Notes under the pieces: generated by a model
The model's input: only the letters and a program-made list of their open reading frames with translations
The model's database searches: none
What the model was told of the DNA's origin: nothing
Source of the DNA: Clostridiales bacterium
Lineage (GTDB): Bacteria > Bacillota > Clostridia > Oscillospirales > Oscillospiraceae
Assembly: GCA_022775085.1 (NCBI GenBank)
Contig: JALFJQ010000007.1
Location: 18,249-82,248 of the forward strand
Direction of reading: 5' to 3'
DNA: 64,000 nucleotides
Program-made: the position numbers and the translations under genes
Part shown: piece after piece, positions 43,580 to 51,150 of the stretch
How the letters are laid out: every line of letters begins with the position of its first letter
Position numbering within the stretch: the stretch's first letter is position 1

Positions 43580-44248
43580 TCAGCCGGTTGTGTCAGAATG
43601 ATAGGTTACGGTGATGCTTTTCGTGTCCGTCACAGAACCCTTGTCCACGGGAAGAGCAATGTGAAAGCTGGTGCCCGCCTCTGTTTCCTCTCCGATGATG
43701 GTGACTTCACAGACACCGTCCGCAAGCGTCACATCCGTAACGGAGCAGGAAGGGGAGACGCTATCCACGGGGATTAGCAGCAGGTCGCTATTGGAGAACC
43801 ACGTCTCGTCGTAAAGAGCGCAGACATCCCGCAAAGCGTCCAACTGATAATATTTGCCCATTTCTGTGAAATAACCCTCCAATTTTGACCGGGAGGTAAT
43901 GATTGCGGCTGAGTGGTCAATTTCCGCTGTGTTGGGCAGGTCGGGGGTCTCCACCATCGGGCAGGAAGGCACCGCAGCGGCTTCCATCCGGGGGGCTTCG
44001 GCGGGAGCTGCCCCGGCATCCTGCATGACAGAGTGGGGAGCCGCAACTGCCATTTCCGTTGGAGCGGATTCCTGCCGCAGACTATGTACATAGATCACGG
44101 AAGTCAGGAGCGCCGCGAAGCAGGCGGCCATGGCGGCGTACCGCTTCAGCGGGATGATTCTCGGCTTGCGGCTGCGGAATGCGTCGGCATTCGCTACCAA
44201 ATCTTCCGGCAGCAGGGTCAGGGCGTCGTGGAATTGTTCGCTGGTCAT
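43580..44248 (-). CDS. Anti-sigma-factor-like single-pass membrane protein
   Basis: 222 residues from the ATG at 44248, overlapping the sigma gene stop by 4 bp. A cytoplasmic N-terminus of about 35 residues (MTSEQFHDALTLLPEDLVAN) is followed by one membrane segment (AAMAACFAALLTSVIYV) and an extracytoplasmic Ala/Pro/Glu-rich linker and C-terminal beta-rich domain. Coupling to a sigma factor and this topology suggest it holds that sigma factor at the membrane. No zinc-binding anti-sigma motif is present. Confidence 0.75.
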   Translation of the reverse strand: MTSEQFHDALTLLPEDLVANADAFRSRKPRIIPLKRYAAMAACFAALLTSVIYVHSLRQESAPTEMAVAAPHSVMQDAGAAPAEAPRMEAAAVPSCPMVETPDLPNTAEIDHSAAIITSRSKLEGYFTEMGKYYQLDALRDVCALYDETWFSNSDLLLIPVDSVSPSCSVTDVTLADGVCEVTIIGEETEAGTSFHIALPVDKGSVTDTKSITVTYHSDTTG

Positions 44249-44805
44249 AGACAAAACCCCTCCTTTTGCAGATATTCCTTCAGCCCCAGCCGGGTGCGGT
44301 ACAGCAGGCTCTTGACCTTGCTCTCCGACATTCCCAGATACCGGGCGATTTCCTTCACCGGGTCTAAAAAGTAGTATCGCCCCAGAAAGGCGGCCTGAGT
44401 CTCCTTGCTTTGCAGCCGGAGGTAGACCCCGATGGCATCGGCAAGGGCCTTGACGTTGACGATTTCCTCGGCGGTATTGCCCCCGGACACGCAGTCGGAC
44501 AGCTCTGACAGGGAGATTGCGTATTCAGAACCTGCCCGCTTGTCCCTTGTTCGGTAGCGGAACCGGTCGATGGAAATGCGGCGGGTCAGCTTGGCGAGGT
44601 ATGCCGACAGCACGCCGGGCTTATGGGGCGGCATGGAATCCCAGGCGGCAAGGTAGGTGTCGTTGACGCTCTCCCGGCTGTCTTCGATGTTGTTCAGAAT
44701 GTTGTGAGCAATTTTTTCTAAGTAGCGGTCGTATTTCTTCTCGGTTTCCGCAATGGCCTGTTCACTGCGCTCCCAGTACAGGGCTACGATCTGTTCATCC
44801 TCCAT
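44245..44805 (-). CDS. Sigma-70 family (ECF-like) RNA polymerase sigma factor
   Basis: 186 residues from the ATG at 44805, behind GAGGAGG; the TTG at 44811 is weaker. Region 2 includes DTYLAAWDSMPPH and KLTRRISIDRFRYRTRDKR. Region 4 includes FLGRYYFLDPVKEIARYLGMS with a helix-turn-helix ending VKSLLYRTRLGLKEYL. It is the first gene of a coupled pair with the anti-sigma-like protein. The signal and regulon are unknown. Confidence 0.9.
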   Translation of the reverse strand: MEDEQIVALYWERSEQAIAETEKKYDRYLEKIAHNILNNIEDSRESVNDTYLAAWDSMPPHKPGVLSAYLAKLTRRISIDRFRYRTRDKRAGSEYAISLSELSDCVSGGNTAEEIVNVKALADAIGVYLRLQSKETQAAFLGRYYFLDPVKEIARYLGMSESKVKSLLYRTRLGLKEYLQKEGFCL

Positions 44806-44922
44806 GTGCAAAGCCTCCTCTCAATATTATAATACTCGACAAAAAAATGGGTTGGTTGCAATTGAATGCAAAATGAAGGTATTTCCTCAACTGTTTTATC
44901 AAATCATAAGATGAACAAGAAA

Positions 44923-45050
44923 CCACTGTCATTGCGAGCCAGTCCGCAGACTGGCGTGGCAATCCGTTTCCCTTTACAATGTTGCTAATTTGTATATGTT
45001 ACCAAGGAGAACGGATTGCCACGTCGCTGCGCTCCTCGCAATGACAGTGG
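44923..45050. repeat. 128-bp inverted-repeat element (CATTGCGAG family), copy 1
   Basis: Perfect 16-bp termini CCACTGTCATTGCGAG and CTCGCAATGACAGTGG enclose a second inverted pair, GGCAATCCGTT and AACGGATTGCC. There is no coding capacity. It lies in the gap between the sigma gene and the ABC ATPase gene, and further weak symmetry (CAACTGTT/AACAGTTG) extends outside. Confidence 0.8.
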
Positions 45051-45091
45051 TAGACGGTATTTTCATGCTTAACAGTTGATGAGAGCTTTGT

Positions 45092-45886
45092 TCACTCTGC
45101 ACTGAGTTCAATGCGGTCATTGCTGATGCCCTGCTGGTGGAAGACCTTGAGAAGCTTCTCCGGGGTCATTTCCGCCCGCTCTTGACCGGCGATGTCCAGC
45201 ACGATGGTGCCGCCCTTCATCATAATGGTGCGGTTGCCAAGGGACAGGGCAGAGGGAATGTTGTGGGTAATCATCAGACAGGTGATGCCGTTTTCCGAAA
45301 CGATCTGCTTTGTGAGGGCCAGCACCTTTTCCGCCGTGGCGGGGTCAAGGGCTGCGGTGTGCTCGTCCAGAAGCAGCAGCTTCGGCGTGACCATGGTTGC
45401 CATCAGCAGGGTCAATGCCTGCCGCTGGCCGCCGGACAGCAGTCCTACGGGGTGGTTCATCCGATCCTCCAGACCCAGCCCCAGCTGGCTTAAGCGCTCC
45501 CGGAAGTCCTTGCGGTCAGACCGGGAGATCATGGAGAAGGGGGAGGTGCCGGAGGAGGCCCGCATATAGGCAAGGGCCAGATTTTCCTCAATGGTCATGC
45601 TGGGGGCGGTGCCCTTCAGGGGGTCCTGAAACATCCGCCCGATGAACTTGCTGCGCTTAAAGTCCGGCAGGCTGGTGATATTCTGCCCGTCCAGACGGAT
45701 GTCTCCGCTGTCTACGGGGAAGGAACCGGCGATGGCATTAAAGAGGGTAGACTTGCCCGCGCCGTTGGAGCCAAGGATGGTGACGAAGTCGCCCTTCTGT
45801 AGGTGCAGGCTCAGGTTGGTCAGAGCCTTCTTTTCGTTGATGGTGCCCGGGTTGAAGGTCTTGGAAATGTTGGTGATTTTCAGCAT
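45092..45886 (-). CDS. trpZ: ABC transporter ATP-binding protein, tryptophan-type (TrpZ)
   Basis: 264 residues. Walker A is GSNGAGKST, the signature is LLSGGQRQALTLLMA and Walker B is LLLDEHTAALDP, where His stands at the position usually occupied by Pro. The family resembles the LivF-like ATPases of the TrpX/YtfQ-independent COG1101 group. It starts 1 bp after trpY. The Trp-type T-box upstream of trpX suggests tryptophan as cargo; the sequence alone would only give an amino-acid-like substrate. Confidence 0.88.
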   Translation of the reverse strand: MLKITNISKTFNPGTINEKKALTNLSLHLQKGDFVTILGSNGAGKSTLFNAIAGSFPVDSGDIRLDGQNITSLPDFKRSKFIGRMFQDPLKGTAPSMTIEENLALAYMRASSGTSPFSMISRSDRKDFRERLSQLGLGLEDRMNHPVGLLSGGQRQALTLLMATMVTPKLLLLDEHTAALDPATAEKVLALTKQIVSENGITCLMITHNIPSALSLGNRTIMMKGGTIVLDIAGQERAEMTPEKLLKVFHQQGISNDRIELSAE

Positions 45887-45887
45887 C

Positions 45888-46778
45888 TTATTTCCCTCCC
45901 TTGGCGGTGGCGGGCTTGAGACTGCTCTTAATGGCGGGCAGGCCGATGGCGAGAGCCACTATGGTGGCGGAGATCAGCTTCAGGCACTCGCTGGGCAGAT
46001 CCATGCGCAGGGCAATGGCAATGATGAAGCGGTAGACGATGGAGCCGAGAACCGCACCCAGAATCTTCATCCAGGGCTTTCCCTTGGGCATCAGCGTCTC
46101 GCCGATGATGAGGGAGGCCAGACCGATGATGACCATGCCGGTACCAAGGTTAATGTCGGCGGTTTTCTGGTACTGAGCCAGCACCGCGCCGGACAGGGCG
46201 GTGAGGGAGTTGGACACGCACAGGCCCACGGTGATGGTGAAGCCGGTGTTGATGGAGGAGGCCCGGACCATATCCGGGTTGTCGCCGGTGGCCCGGATGG
46301 ACAGGCCCAGCCGGGTTTTCAGGAACAGGGCCAGCAGAATCCCGACACAGACGGTGAGAATTGCCACGGGGATCAGCTTATAAAGGGCCTTGCCGAGAAT
46401 GGGCTGCACCATGGAGAAAACCGTGGCGGCTTTCATCATATTGACGTTGGAGGAGAAGCCCATGACCGCCAGATTCACGGTGTACAGCCCCGTATTGGTG
46501 ATGATGCCCGCGAGAATGGAGGGAATGCGCAGCTTGGTCTGCAAAAAGGCGGTGACGGAGCCTGCGCAGGCTCCTGCCAGCATGGCGGCAGGCAGACCCA
46601 GAATGGGGTGCCCCGCCACGGCGAAGGTGGCGGACACGGCACAGCCCAGGGTAAAGGCACCGTCGGTGGTCATATCGGCGATGTTCAGCACCCGGAAGCT
46701 GAGGAACAGGGCCAGCGCCACCAGGGCGTAGACGCAGCCCAGCTCCAGGGCGCTGAAAACAATGGCGGATGAAATCAT
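45888..46778 (-). CDS. trpY: ABC transporter permease, tryptophan-type (TrpY)
   Basis: 296 residues from the ATG at 46778, behind AAAGGAGG; the track's start at 46997 runs into the repeat. About eight membrane segments of the branched-chain-amino-acid permease fold (BPD_transp_2), with VLNIADMTTDGAFTLG, IRATGDNPDMVRASSINT and GLASLIIGE. It is separated from trpX by about 280 bp containing a repeat element. Confidence 0.88.
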   Translation of the reverse strand: MISSAIVFSALELGCVYALVALALFLSFRVLNIADMTTDGAFTLGCAVSATFAVAGHPILGLPAAMLAGACAGSVTAFLQTKLRIPSILAGIITNTGLYTVNLAVMGFSSNVNMMKAATVFSMVQPILGKALYKLIPVAILTVCVGILLALFLKTRLGLSIRATGDNPDMVRASSINTGFTITVGLCVSNSLTALSGAVLAQYQKTADINLGTGMVIIGLASLIIGETLMPKGKPWMKILGAVLGSIVYRFIIAIALRMDLPSECLKLISATIVALAIGLPAIKSSLKPATAKGGK

Positions 46779-46860
46779 GGAAATCCTCCTTTGGGATAAT
46801 TTAATAAACGCAACGGCAGGCGGGGGAGGATCCCCCGCCTTGAGCGTGTCAAAAAAGGCT

Positions 46861-46997
46861 ATGTCATTCCGAGGGAGCGAAGCGACCGTGGGAATCCGTT
46901 CCCATAACAAAGGCTGATTCTCCAGAAAGGTAGATAAAAACAGAACATTTGGAGAACGGATTGCCACGCCAGCGTGCGCGCTGGCTCGCAATGACAC
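46861..46997. repeat. Inverted-repeat element (CATTGCGAG family), copy 2
   Basis: Left arm TGTCATTCCGAGGGAGCG with GGGAATCCGTTCCC; right arm GGAGAACGGATTGCCACG ending GGCTCGCAATGACAC. The arms match those of the 44923-45050 copy, but the left arm is more diverged. It lies between trpX and trpY and could act as a hairpin in that message. Confidence 0.7.
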
Positions 46998-47058
46998 GGT
47001 TCTTTGACGGCCTGAGGCGGGGAAGGTCCCCCGCCTTGCAGGATTCGATTATCGCCGC

Positions 47059-48105
47059 TTACTCGGCGGTGGTAACTTCCACGACGGTGTTGGCCATGGT
47101 AGAGAACACGCTGTAGTCAATGCCCAGAGCTGCGGCGGTGTCGGTGTTCACGGTGATGATGCCGCCGTCCATGACGTGGAACTCGGGAACCGCGCCGCCG
47201 GAGAGGATGTCAAAGGCCATGTCGGCGGTGTAGGTGCCGAGCTCGGTGTAGTTGACGCCGCAGGTGGCGAAGCCGCCGGCCTGTACGAAGGAATCCGCGC
47301 CGGTGTAGTGGGGGATCCCGGCCTCGTTGAGAATTTCGGCAACGGCAGTCTCAGCAGCCATGACCACGTTGTCGGTGGGGGTGAACACAGCGTCCACACG
47401 GCCTACCAGAGAGTTGGCGGCGGCGACGATCTCGTCGGTGGTGTTGCCTGTCTTTTCAATGTAGTCGATCTGCTTGCTTACCAGATACTGCTTGGCCTCG
47501 GCGATGGGCATGGTGGAGTTAGCCTCGGAGTTGGAGTACAGCAGGCCAACGGTCTTGATGTCGGGGTTGGTGGCCAGCATCATGTCCAGAATGAAGGGAG
47601 TGTTCAGGGCGTCAGAGGTGCCGGTGACGTTGGCGATGTCGGTCAGGCCTGCGGATACGGGGTCGGAGATGGCGGCGTAGACGATAGGGGTATCGGTGTC
47701 CTCGGCGGCGGTGACCATGGTCTGGGCGGCCAGAGTTGCGATGGGGATAATCATATCAACCTCGTCAGCCATGACCTGTGCGGCGATCTGGCCCAGCATG
47801 GTGGGGTCGTTCTGACCATTGTATTCGGAAATGGTCAGCTCAATCCCGGCAGCATCGGCCTTGGCCTTCAGCTCGGCGGCAACGGCGGTGCGGATCTCGT
47901 CCAGAGAGGAGTGGGGCAGCTGCTGCACGATGGCAACGGAGTAGCTGGCGGCGGGAGCCTGGGTCTCGGGAGCCTGGGTTTCCGCTGCGGCAGTGGCGGC
48001 AGGGGCGGGGGCGGTGGTGGCGGCGGGAGTGGAGGACGCGCCGCAGCCGACCAGCAGGGAAGCGGTGAGAATCAGAGAAGAAATAACAGAAACGACCTCT
48101 TTCAT
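47059..48105 (-). CDS. trpX: ABC transporter substrate-binding lipoprotein, tryptophan-type (TrpX)
   Basis: 348 residues. The lipoprotein signal ends TASLLVGCGAS, then a Pro/Ala/Thr linker and a type 1 periplasmic-binding domain of COG2984: SVAIVQQLPHSSLDEIR, DMIIPIATLAAQTMV, IVYAAISDPVSAGL. It binds the ligand outside the cell for the TrpY/TrpZ channel. The start is 12 nt after GGAGT. The 450-nt leader carries a T-box and a small ORF with Trp, supporting tryptophan. Confidence 0.88.
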   Translation of the reverse strand: MKEVVSVISSLILTASLLVGCGASSTPAATTAPAPAATAAAETQAPETQAPAASYSVAIVQQLPHSSLDEIRTAVAAELKAKADAAGIELTISEYNGQNDPTMLGQIAAQVMADEVDMIIPIATLAAQTMVTAAEDTDTPIVYAAISDPVSAGLTDIANVTGTSDALNTPFILDMMLATNPDIKTVGLLYSNSEANSTMPIAEAKQYLVSKQIDYIEKTGNTTDEIVAAANSLVGRVDAVFTPTDNVVMAAETAVAEILNEAGIPHYTGADSFVQAGGFATCGVNYTELGTYTADMAFDILSGGAVPEFHVMDGGIITVNTDTAAALGIDYSVFSTMANTVVEVTTAE

Positions 48106-48222
48106 GGTAAATACTCCTTTTTATCAAATGTGATGATTATGTTTTGGAAAACGATACCGAGCAATGCCCAATGGTGTGACGATTACTTCTTGGCTGGGCA
48201 CGCATTATCAGCGGCATCGCCG

Positions 48223-48255
48223 TCACCATCGTTTCCCTGGCAGTTTATTCATCAT
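48223..48255 (-). CDS. Ten-residue leader peptide MMNKLPGKRW between T-box and trpX
   Basis: AAAGGAG is followed 9 nt later by ATG ATG and eight more codons, the last being TGG (Trp) before TGA. It lies after the T-box terminator and about 120 nt upstream of trpX. Following sequence can form alternative stems (TGGTGACG with CGTCACACCA; TGCCCA with TGGGCA). It could act as a tryptophan-sensing leader, but may be incidental. It is too short for the ORF track. Confidence 0.5.
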   Translation of the reverse strand: MMNKLPGKRW

Positions 48256-48274
48256 ACGCCTTTCTCCTTTCGGA

Positions 48275-48530
48275 AATGAAAAAAGTCCCTGTTCCCCTAA
48301 GGGAACAAGGACAGAAAATACGTTTTCTGCGGTACCACCTTGTTTGCCGGTAAAACCGACCGCTCAACCGACGCCAACACGTCGTGTGCCCAATAACGCT
48401 GGCAATGCGTCAGAAGATACTAAGAAAAGCTTTCCGTTCCCTCTGCCCTCGGCGGCCCATTTGCTGCCCCGCTTTTCGCTCCCCTCTCAGCTGTGGGGAA
48501 CTCTCTGTGGATGCGCTGGCAGCTTTACTT
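48275..48530 (-). promoter_or_regulatory. Tryptophan T-box riboswitch (UGG specifier)
   Basis: The T-box sequence AAGGTGGTACCGC (minus strand, about 48329-48343) is followed by the terminator GTCCCTGTTCCC/GGGAACAAGGAC plus T6 (48281-48316). Stem I features are seen upstream: AGAGAG, a CAGCTGAGAGG loop and GCGAAAAGC. The segment AAATGGGCC aligns with the specifier region (AAATACGCC in tyrS), giving specifier TGG at 48457-48459. It should let transcription proceed when uncharged tRNA-Trp accumulates. Confidence 0.85.
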
Positions 48531-48564
48531 CCGCGTCTGTGGTTTGCTTTATTTGCTTGAAGTG

Positions 48565-48593
48565 TTTATACACCATCCGGAGCCATTTGTCAA
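48565..48593 (-). promoter_or_regulatory. Sigma-A promoter for the T-box/trpXYZ operon
   Basis: Minus strand TTGACA, a 17-bp spacer and TATAAA, about 30 bp upstream of Stem I. Confidence 0.8.
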
Positions 48594-48644
48594 GCACTTT
48601 TTTCACAGCCTGCGGACAAATGTGCGCAGAGGAAGTGCGGCGGC

Positions 48645-48673
48645 TTCAAGCCTTCCCCGAAGGGGAAGGCTTT
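48645..48673. terminator. lexA terminator
   Basis: AAGCCTTCCCC pairs with GGGGAAGGCTT at the end of lexA, in a short gap before the T-box promoter. Confidence 0.65.
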
Positions 48674-48676
48674 GGC

Positions 48677-49252
48677 TCAGTATTCTCTGACAACGCCCTT
48701 AACCACGCCGATGATTTCCGCGTTGGTGCCGTCGATGGGGGCATAGTTGTCGTTTTCCGGCATGAGCCAGACCTGACCGTTCCGGCGCAGCAGCCGCTTG
48801 ACAGTGGCCTCGTCATCGATGCGGGCCACCACGATCTGCCCGTTGTCGGCGCAGGTCTGGGGGCGGACGACAACCTTGTCCCCCTCCAGAATCCCGGCGT
48901 TTATCATGCTGTCGCCACGAACCCGCAGGGCAAAGCACCCGGCTTCCGCCCAGGGAATGGTGCCCTCCTGATTTTCCACCGCCAGAATGGGCAGGCCCGC
49001 CGTGACCACGCCGACGACGGGGATCTGACCGGGCCGGGAGCCGGTGACCAGCGCCCGCTTGCGCCCCTTGGCGCCGGGCGCCTGAATCAGGCCCTTCTCC
49101 TGGAGCGCCTGCAAATGGTAGCTGACGGATGCGGTGGAGCGCAGGCCCACCGCCGCGCCGATCTCCCGCACGGAGGGAGAGAAGCCGTTTTCCTGAATGA
49201 ATTGGTTGACATAATCCATGATGAGCTCGGCCTTGTTGCTGGTTCTGGGCAT
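48677..49252 (-). CDS. lexA: SOS repressor LexA
   Basis: 191 residues from the ATG at 49252, behind AGGAGGTG. The N-terminal winged helix-turn-helix has FSPSVREIGAAVGLRSTASV. The self-cleavage site is the Ala-Gly bond in GVVTAGLPILA, and the catalytic Ser and Lys are in RVRGDSMINAGI and ATVKRLLRR. It represses SOS genes and is inactivated with RecA after DNA damage. A LexA-type box lies in its own promoter region. Confidence 0.95.
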   Translation of the reverse strand: MPRTSNKAELIMDYVNQFIQENGFSPSVREIGAAVGLRSTASVSYHLQALQEKGLIQAPGAKGRKRALVTGSRPGQIPVVGVVTAGLPILAVENQEGTIPWAEAGCFALRVRGDSMINAGILEGDKVVVRPQTCADNGQIVVARIDDEATVKRLLRRNGQVWLMPENDNYAPIDGTNAEIIGVVKGVVREY

Positions 49253-49279
49253 GGCGGCACCTCCTGAGGATGATTTTAT

Positions 49280-49304
49280 AATAGGATTATAGCACATATT
49301 TTCG
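49280..49304 (-). promoter_or_regulatory. LexA promoter and box
   Basis: On the minus strand, CGAAAATATGTGCT resembles the Gram-positive LexA box (CGAACRNRYGTTYG) with an intact left half; it abuts TATAAT. This fits autoregulation of lexA. Confidence 0.5.
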
Positions 49305-49370
49305 AGAAAGGGAAGAATTTTTTTCACAAAAAGCTGGCTCGCTGATTATATTATCCGAGGGGGGATGGAA

Positions 49371-49808
49371 ATGGAACGGATGGACAAAAGCCGGGAGGTC
49401 TGGCAGCGGGTGCGTAATCCCCAGCCGGCGGTGCCCAGGGACGGTATTCGGGCCCTGCGCCGGGAGTCGGCGGCTCTGTGCGGTGCCTACCGGCAGCTGA
49501 TGAGTTCCCTGAGCGGAAAGGCGCGGGAAAAGGCCGAGCAGCTCTACCGGCAGGAGGGGGGTGCTTCCGCCTGTCTGCGGGGACTGGAGGTACTGCGTGG
49601 GGAAGACGGGGGACAGATGAAGTTTCCCCAGCCCGGGAAAGAGCCGGCCCTGCGGCTGCTGCGGGGCTGTTTCCACAGAACGCGAAACTGTATGGCGGAG
49701 TACACCGCCAGATCGGTTGACCCGGAGACCGGGGCGGTGTTCCGGGAGCTGGCTGACCGGGCCCAGCGTCAGTGCACCCTGATCGCGGAACTGATGGGGA
49801 TGCTGTGA
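49371..49808 (+). CDS. Hypothetical helical protein
   Basis: 145 residues from the ATG at 49371, six bases after GAGGGGGG; a second ATG at 49365 is too close to that site. The whole protein is predicted helical and rich in Arg, Glu and Ala (RALRRESAALCGAYRQLMSSL; DRAQRQCTLIAELMGML), in a pattern reminiscent of ferritin-like bundles, but no metal-binding ExxH pair is visible. I do not recognise the family. It is divergent from lexA, so SOS control is conceivable. Confidence 0.65.
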   Translation: MERMDKSREVWQRVRNPQPAVPRDGIRALRRESAALCGAYRQLMSSLSGKAREKAEQLYRQEGGASACLRGLEVLRGEDGGQMKFPQPGKEPALRLLRGCFHRTRNCMAEYTARSVDPETGAVFRELADRAQRQCTLIAELMGML

Positions 49809-49818
49809 CCATCGCAAA

Positions 49819-49857
49819 AGAATCCCCTCCTGCTTTTTCGCGGGAGGGGATTTTGAA
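49819..49857. terminator. Terminator between convergent genes
   Basis: AATCCCCTCC pairs with GGGAGGGGATT over an 11-nt loop and is followed by TTTG. An almost identical hairpin occurs in inverted orientation at 50199-50230. Confidence 0.75.
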
Positions 49858-49858
49858 A

Positions 49859-50152
49859 TCAGCTGACGGAGAATTCCAGCCCGCCGTCCAGAATCACGGA
49901 GGAAATCTCATTTATATCGATCATGCGGTTGAACAGGAAGGTAACATCCCGGTCTGTGTTTCCAACGGCGAACATATAGTTGGCGGTGTTATCATCCCGA
50001 ACCAGATATTCCGTGCCATCCTTGAAGCGGATTTTCGTCACGGTGCTTTCCGTGGACTGATCCTTGATGATGTAGCTGTAAGAAACAGGGAATCGGACAA
50101 AAATTGATAAAACCGATGCACCGTAAACTTGGCACACCGGTAAGAACTGCGT
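49859..50152 (-). pseudogene. C-terminal fragment of a DUF4179-like gene
   Basis: The open frame (49859-50212 in the track) starts at a TTG inside the tRNA terminator and has no ribosome site. Only the C-terminal 80 residues look protein-like (KIRFKDGTEYLVRDD; FLFNRMIDINEISSVILDG), resembling the end of anti-sigma-like DUF4179 proteins. I infer a gene remnant that lost its N-terminus. A short real gene with an unseen start is possible. Confidence 0.45.
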
Positions 50153-50198
50153 CTCGCATTTTGATATGACGCTTACTATAGACTCCGGGAAAACGAAA

Positions 50199-50230
50199 AA
50201 CCCCTCCCGCAAAAAGCAGGAGGGGATTTC
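50199..50230 (-). terminator. tRNA operon terminator
   Basis: CCCCTCC and GGAGGGG pair over a CGCAAAAAGCA loop; the minus strand runs into TTTTTCG right after tRNA-Glu. Confidence 0.75.
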
Positions 50231-50233
50231 TCA

Positions 50234-50308
50234 TGGTGACCCGTACGGGAATCGAACCCATGTTACCGCCGTGAAAGGGCGGTGTCTTAACCGCTTGACC
50301 AACGGGCC
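50234..50308 (-). tRNA. tRNA-Glu (anticodon UUC)
   Basis: A full cloverleaf. The acceptor GGCCCGT pairs with ACGGGTC, the anticodon arm CCGCC-CTTTCAC-GGCGG gives UUC, the T arm contains GGTTCGATTCC, and CCA is encoded. It follows tRNA-Met with no spacer. Confidence 0.95.
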
Positions 50309-50384
50309 TGGTAGCGGCAATCTGATTCGAACAGATGACATACCGGGTATGAACCGGCTACTCTACCAACTGAGTTATGCCGCC
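50309..50384 (-). tRNA. tRNA-Met (anticodon CAU, elongator type)
   Basis: The acceptor GGCGGCA pairs with TGCCGCT (the first pair is G-U), the anticodon arm GCCGG-TTCATAC-CCGGT gives CAU, the T arm contains TGTTCGAATCA, and CCA is encoded. The absence of three G-C pairs in the anticodon stem and the paired first base argue against initiator tRNA; an Ile2 (lysidine) identity cannot be excluded. Confidence 0.92.
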
Positions 50385-50427
50385 ATGTGGTCAAAGGATT
50401 TCGGGCACCGCCGAAATCAGCTTCATC

Positions 50428-50456
50428 AGTATATCTCAGGATGCGCTCTTTGTCAA
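50428..50456 (-). promoter_or_regulatory. tRNA operon promoter
   Basis: Minus strand TTGACA, a 17-bp spacer and TATACT, 44 bp upstream of tRNA-Met. Confidence 0.85.
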
Positions 50457-50514
50457 GAATTATTTTTGTTTTTTCGAAGATTTTTTGGGAATACTTTCCG
50501 AGAGGTGGTCATCC

Positions 50515-50910
50515 ATGAAATTCGGAAAGTACGCGAGCCTGTTCTGCCTGGGGGGCGGGGCCTACGTGGGGCTGGAACTATTGTATCGGGGCCGCAGTCA
50601 TATCAGTATGTTCGGCGCGGGGGGACTGTGCTTTTTGCTGCTGGGCGCTCTGCGCAGGCGGAACCTTCCTGTGCCCGCGAAGATCGGCGCGGGGGCGGGG
50701 ACCATAACGGCGGTGGAGCTGGCCACGGGGCTGCTGGTGAACCGGGATTTCGCCGTCTGGGACTACCGGGCGCAGCCGGGGAATTTCCTGGGGCAGATCT
50801 GTCCTATGTTCGCGGCCCTGTGGCTTCCCCTCAGCGCGGCGGGTATGGCGCTCTACGGCTGGGCGGAGACGAGGCTGGACAGACTGGGAAAGTGCCTTCG
50901 CAGGGCTTAG
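50515..50910 (+). CDS. Putative ABC-transporter type IV family membrane protein (PF06541-like)
   Basis: 131 residues from the ATG at 50515, behind AGAGGTGG. It has about four membrane segments. The opening CLGGGAYVGLELLYRGRSHIS followed by MFGAGGLCFLLLG is the hallmark of the family labelled putative ABC-transporter type IV. Despite that label no ATPase is adjacent, and the role is unknown. The last codons and stop overlap a perfect 36-bp palindrome. Confidence 0.8.
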   Translation: MKFGKYASLFCLGGGAYVGLELLYRGRSHISMFGAGGLCFLLLGALRRRNLPVPAKIGAGAGTITAVELATGLLVNRDFAVWDYRAQPGNFLGQICPMFAALWLPLSAAGMALYGWAETRLDRLGKCLRRA

Positions 50911-50932
50911 GTCATGACCTAAGCCCTGCGAA
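50897..50932. repeat. Perfect 36-bp palindrome over a stop codon
   Basis: TTCGCAGGGCTTAGGTCA is followed directly by its exact reverse complement, without a loop. It includes the TAG stop of the membrane protein gene. There is no T tract on either side, so it is not a standard terminator. Confidence 0.85.
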
Positions 50933-51067
50933 GATGATGAAAAGAAATCGATAAAATTGTAACGAATATCAAAGGAAATTGGTTGAAACAATGTAAAAAT
51001 TTGCTATCACCCTGTAAAAATTGTGTAAAAACTATAAAAATGACACAGTTTCCTATGGTTTGCTTCA

Positions 51068-51096
51068 TTGACGGTGCCGCCATTTTCTGCTATCAT
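51068..51096 (+). promoter_or_regulatory. Promoter for the NfeD-SPFH pair
   Basis: TTGACG, a 17-bp spacer and TATCAT, about 55 bp before the NfeD ATG. The preceding 130 bp is AT-rich and without a gene. Confidence 0.65.
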
Positions 51097-51150
51097 AGAG
51101 TCGTAGCAAAAGGAATAGGATAAGGAACATTCCCGGAAGGAGGTATTTCT

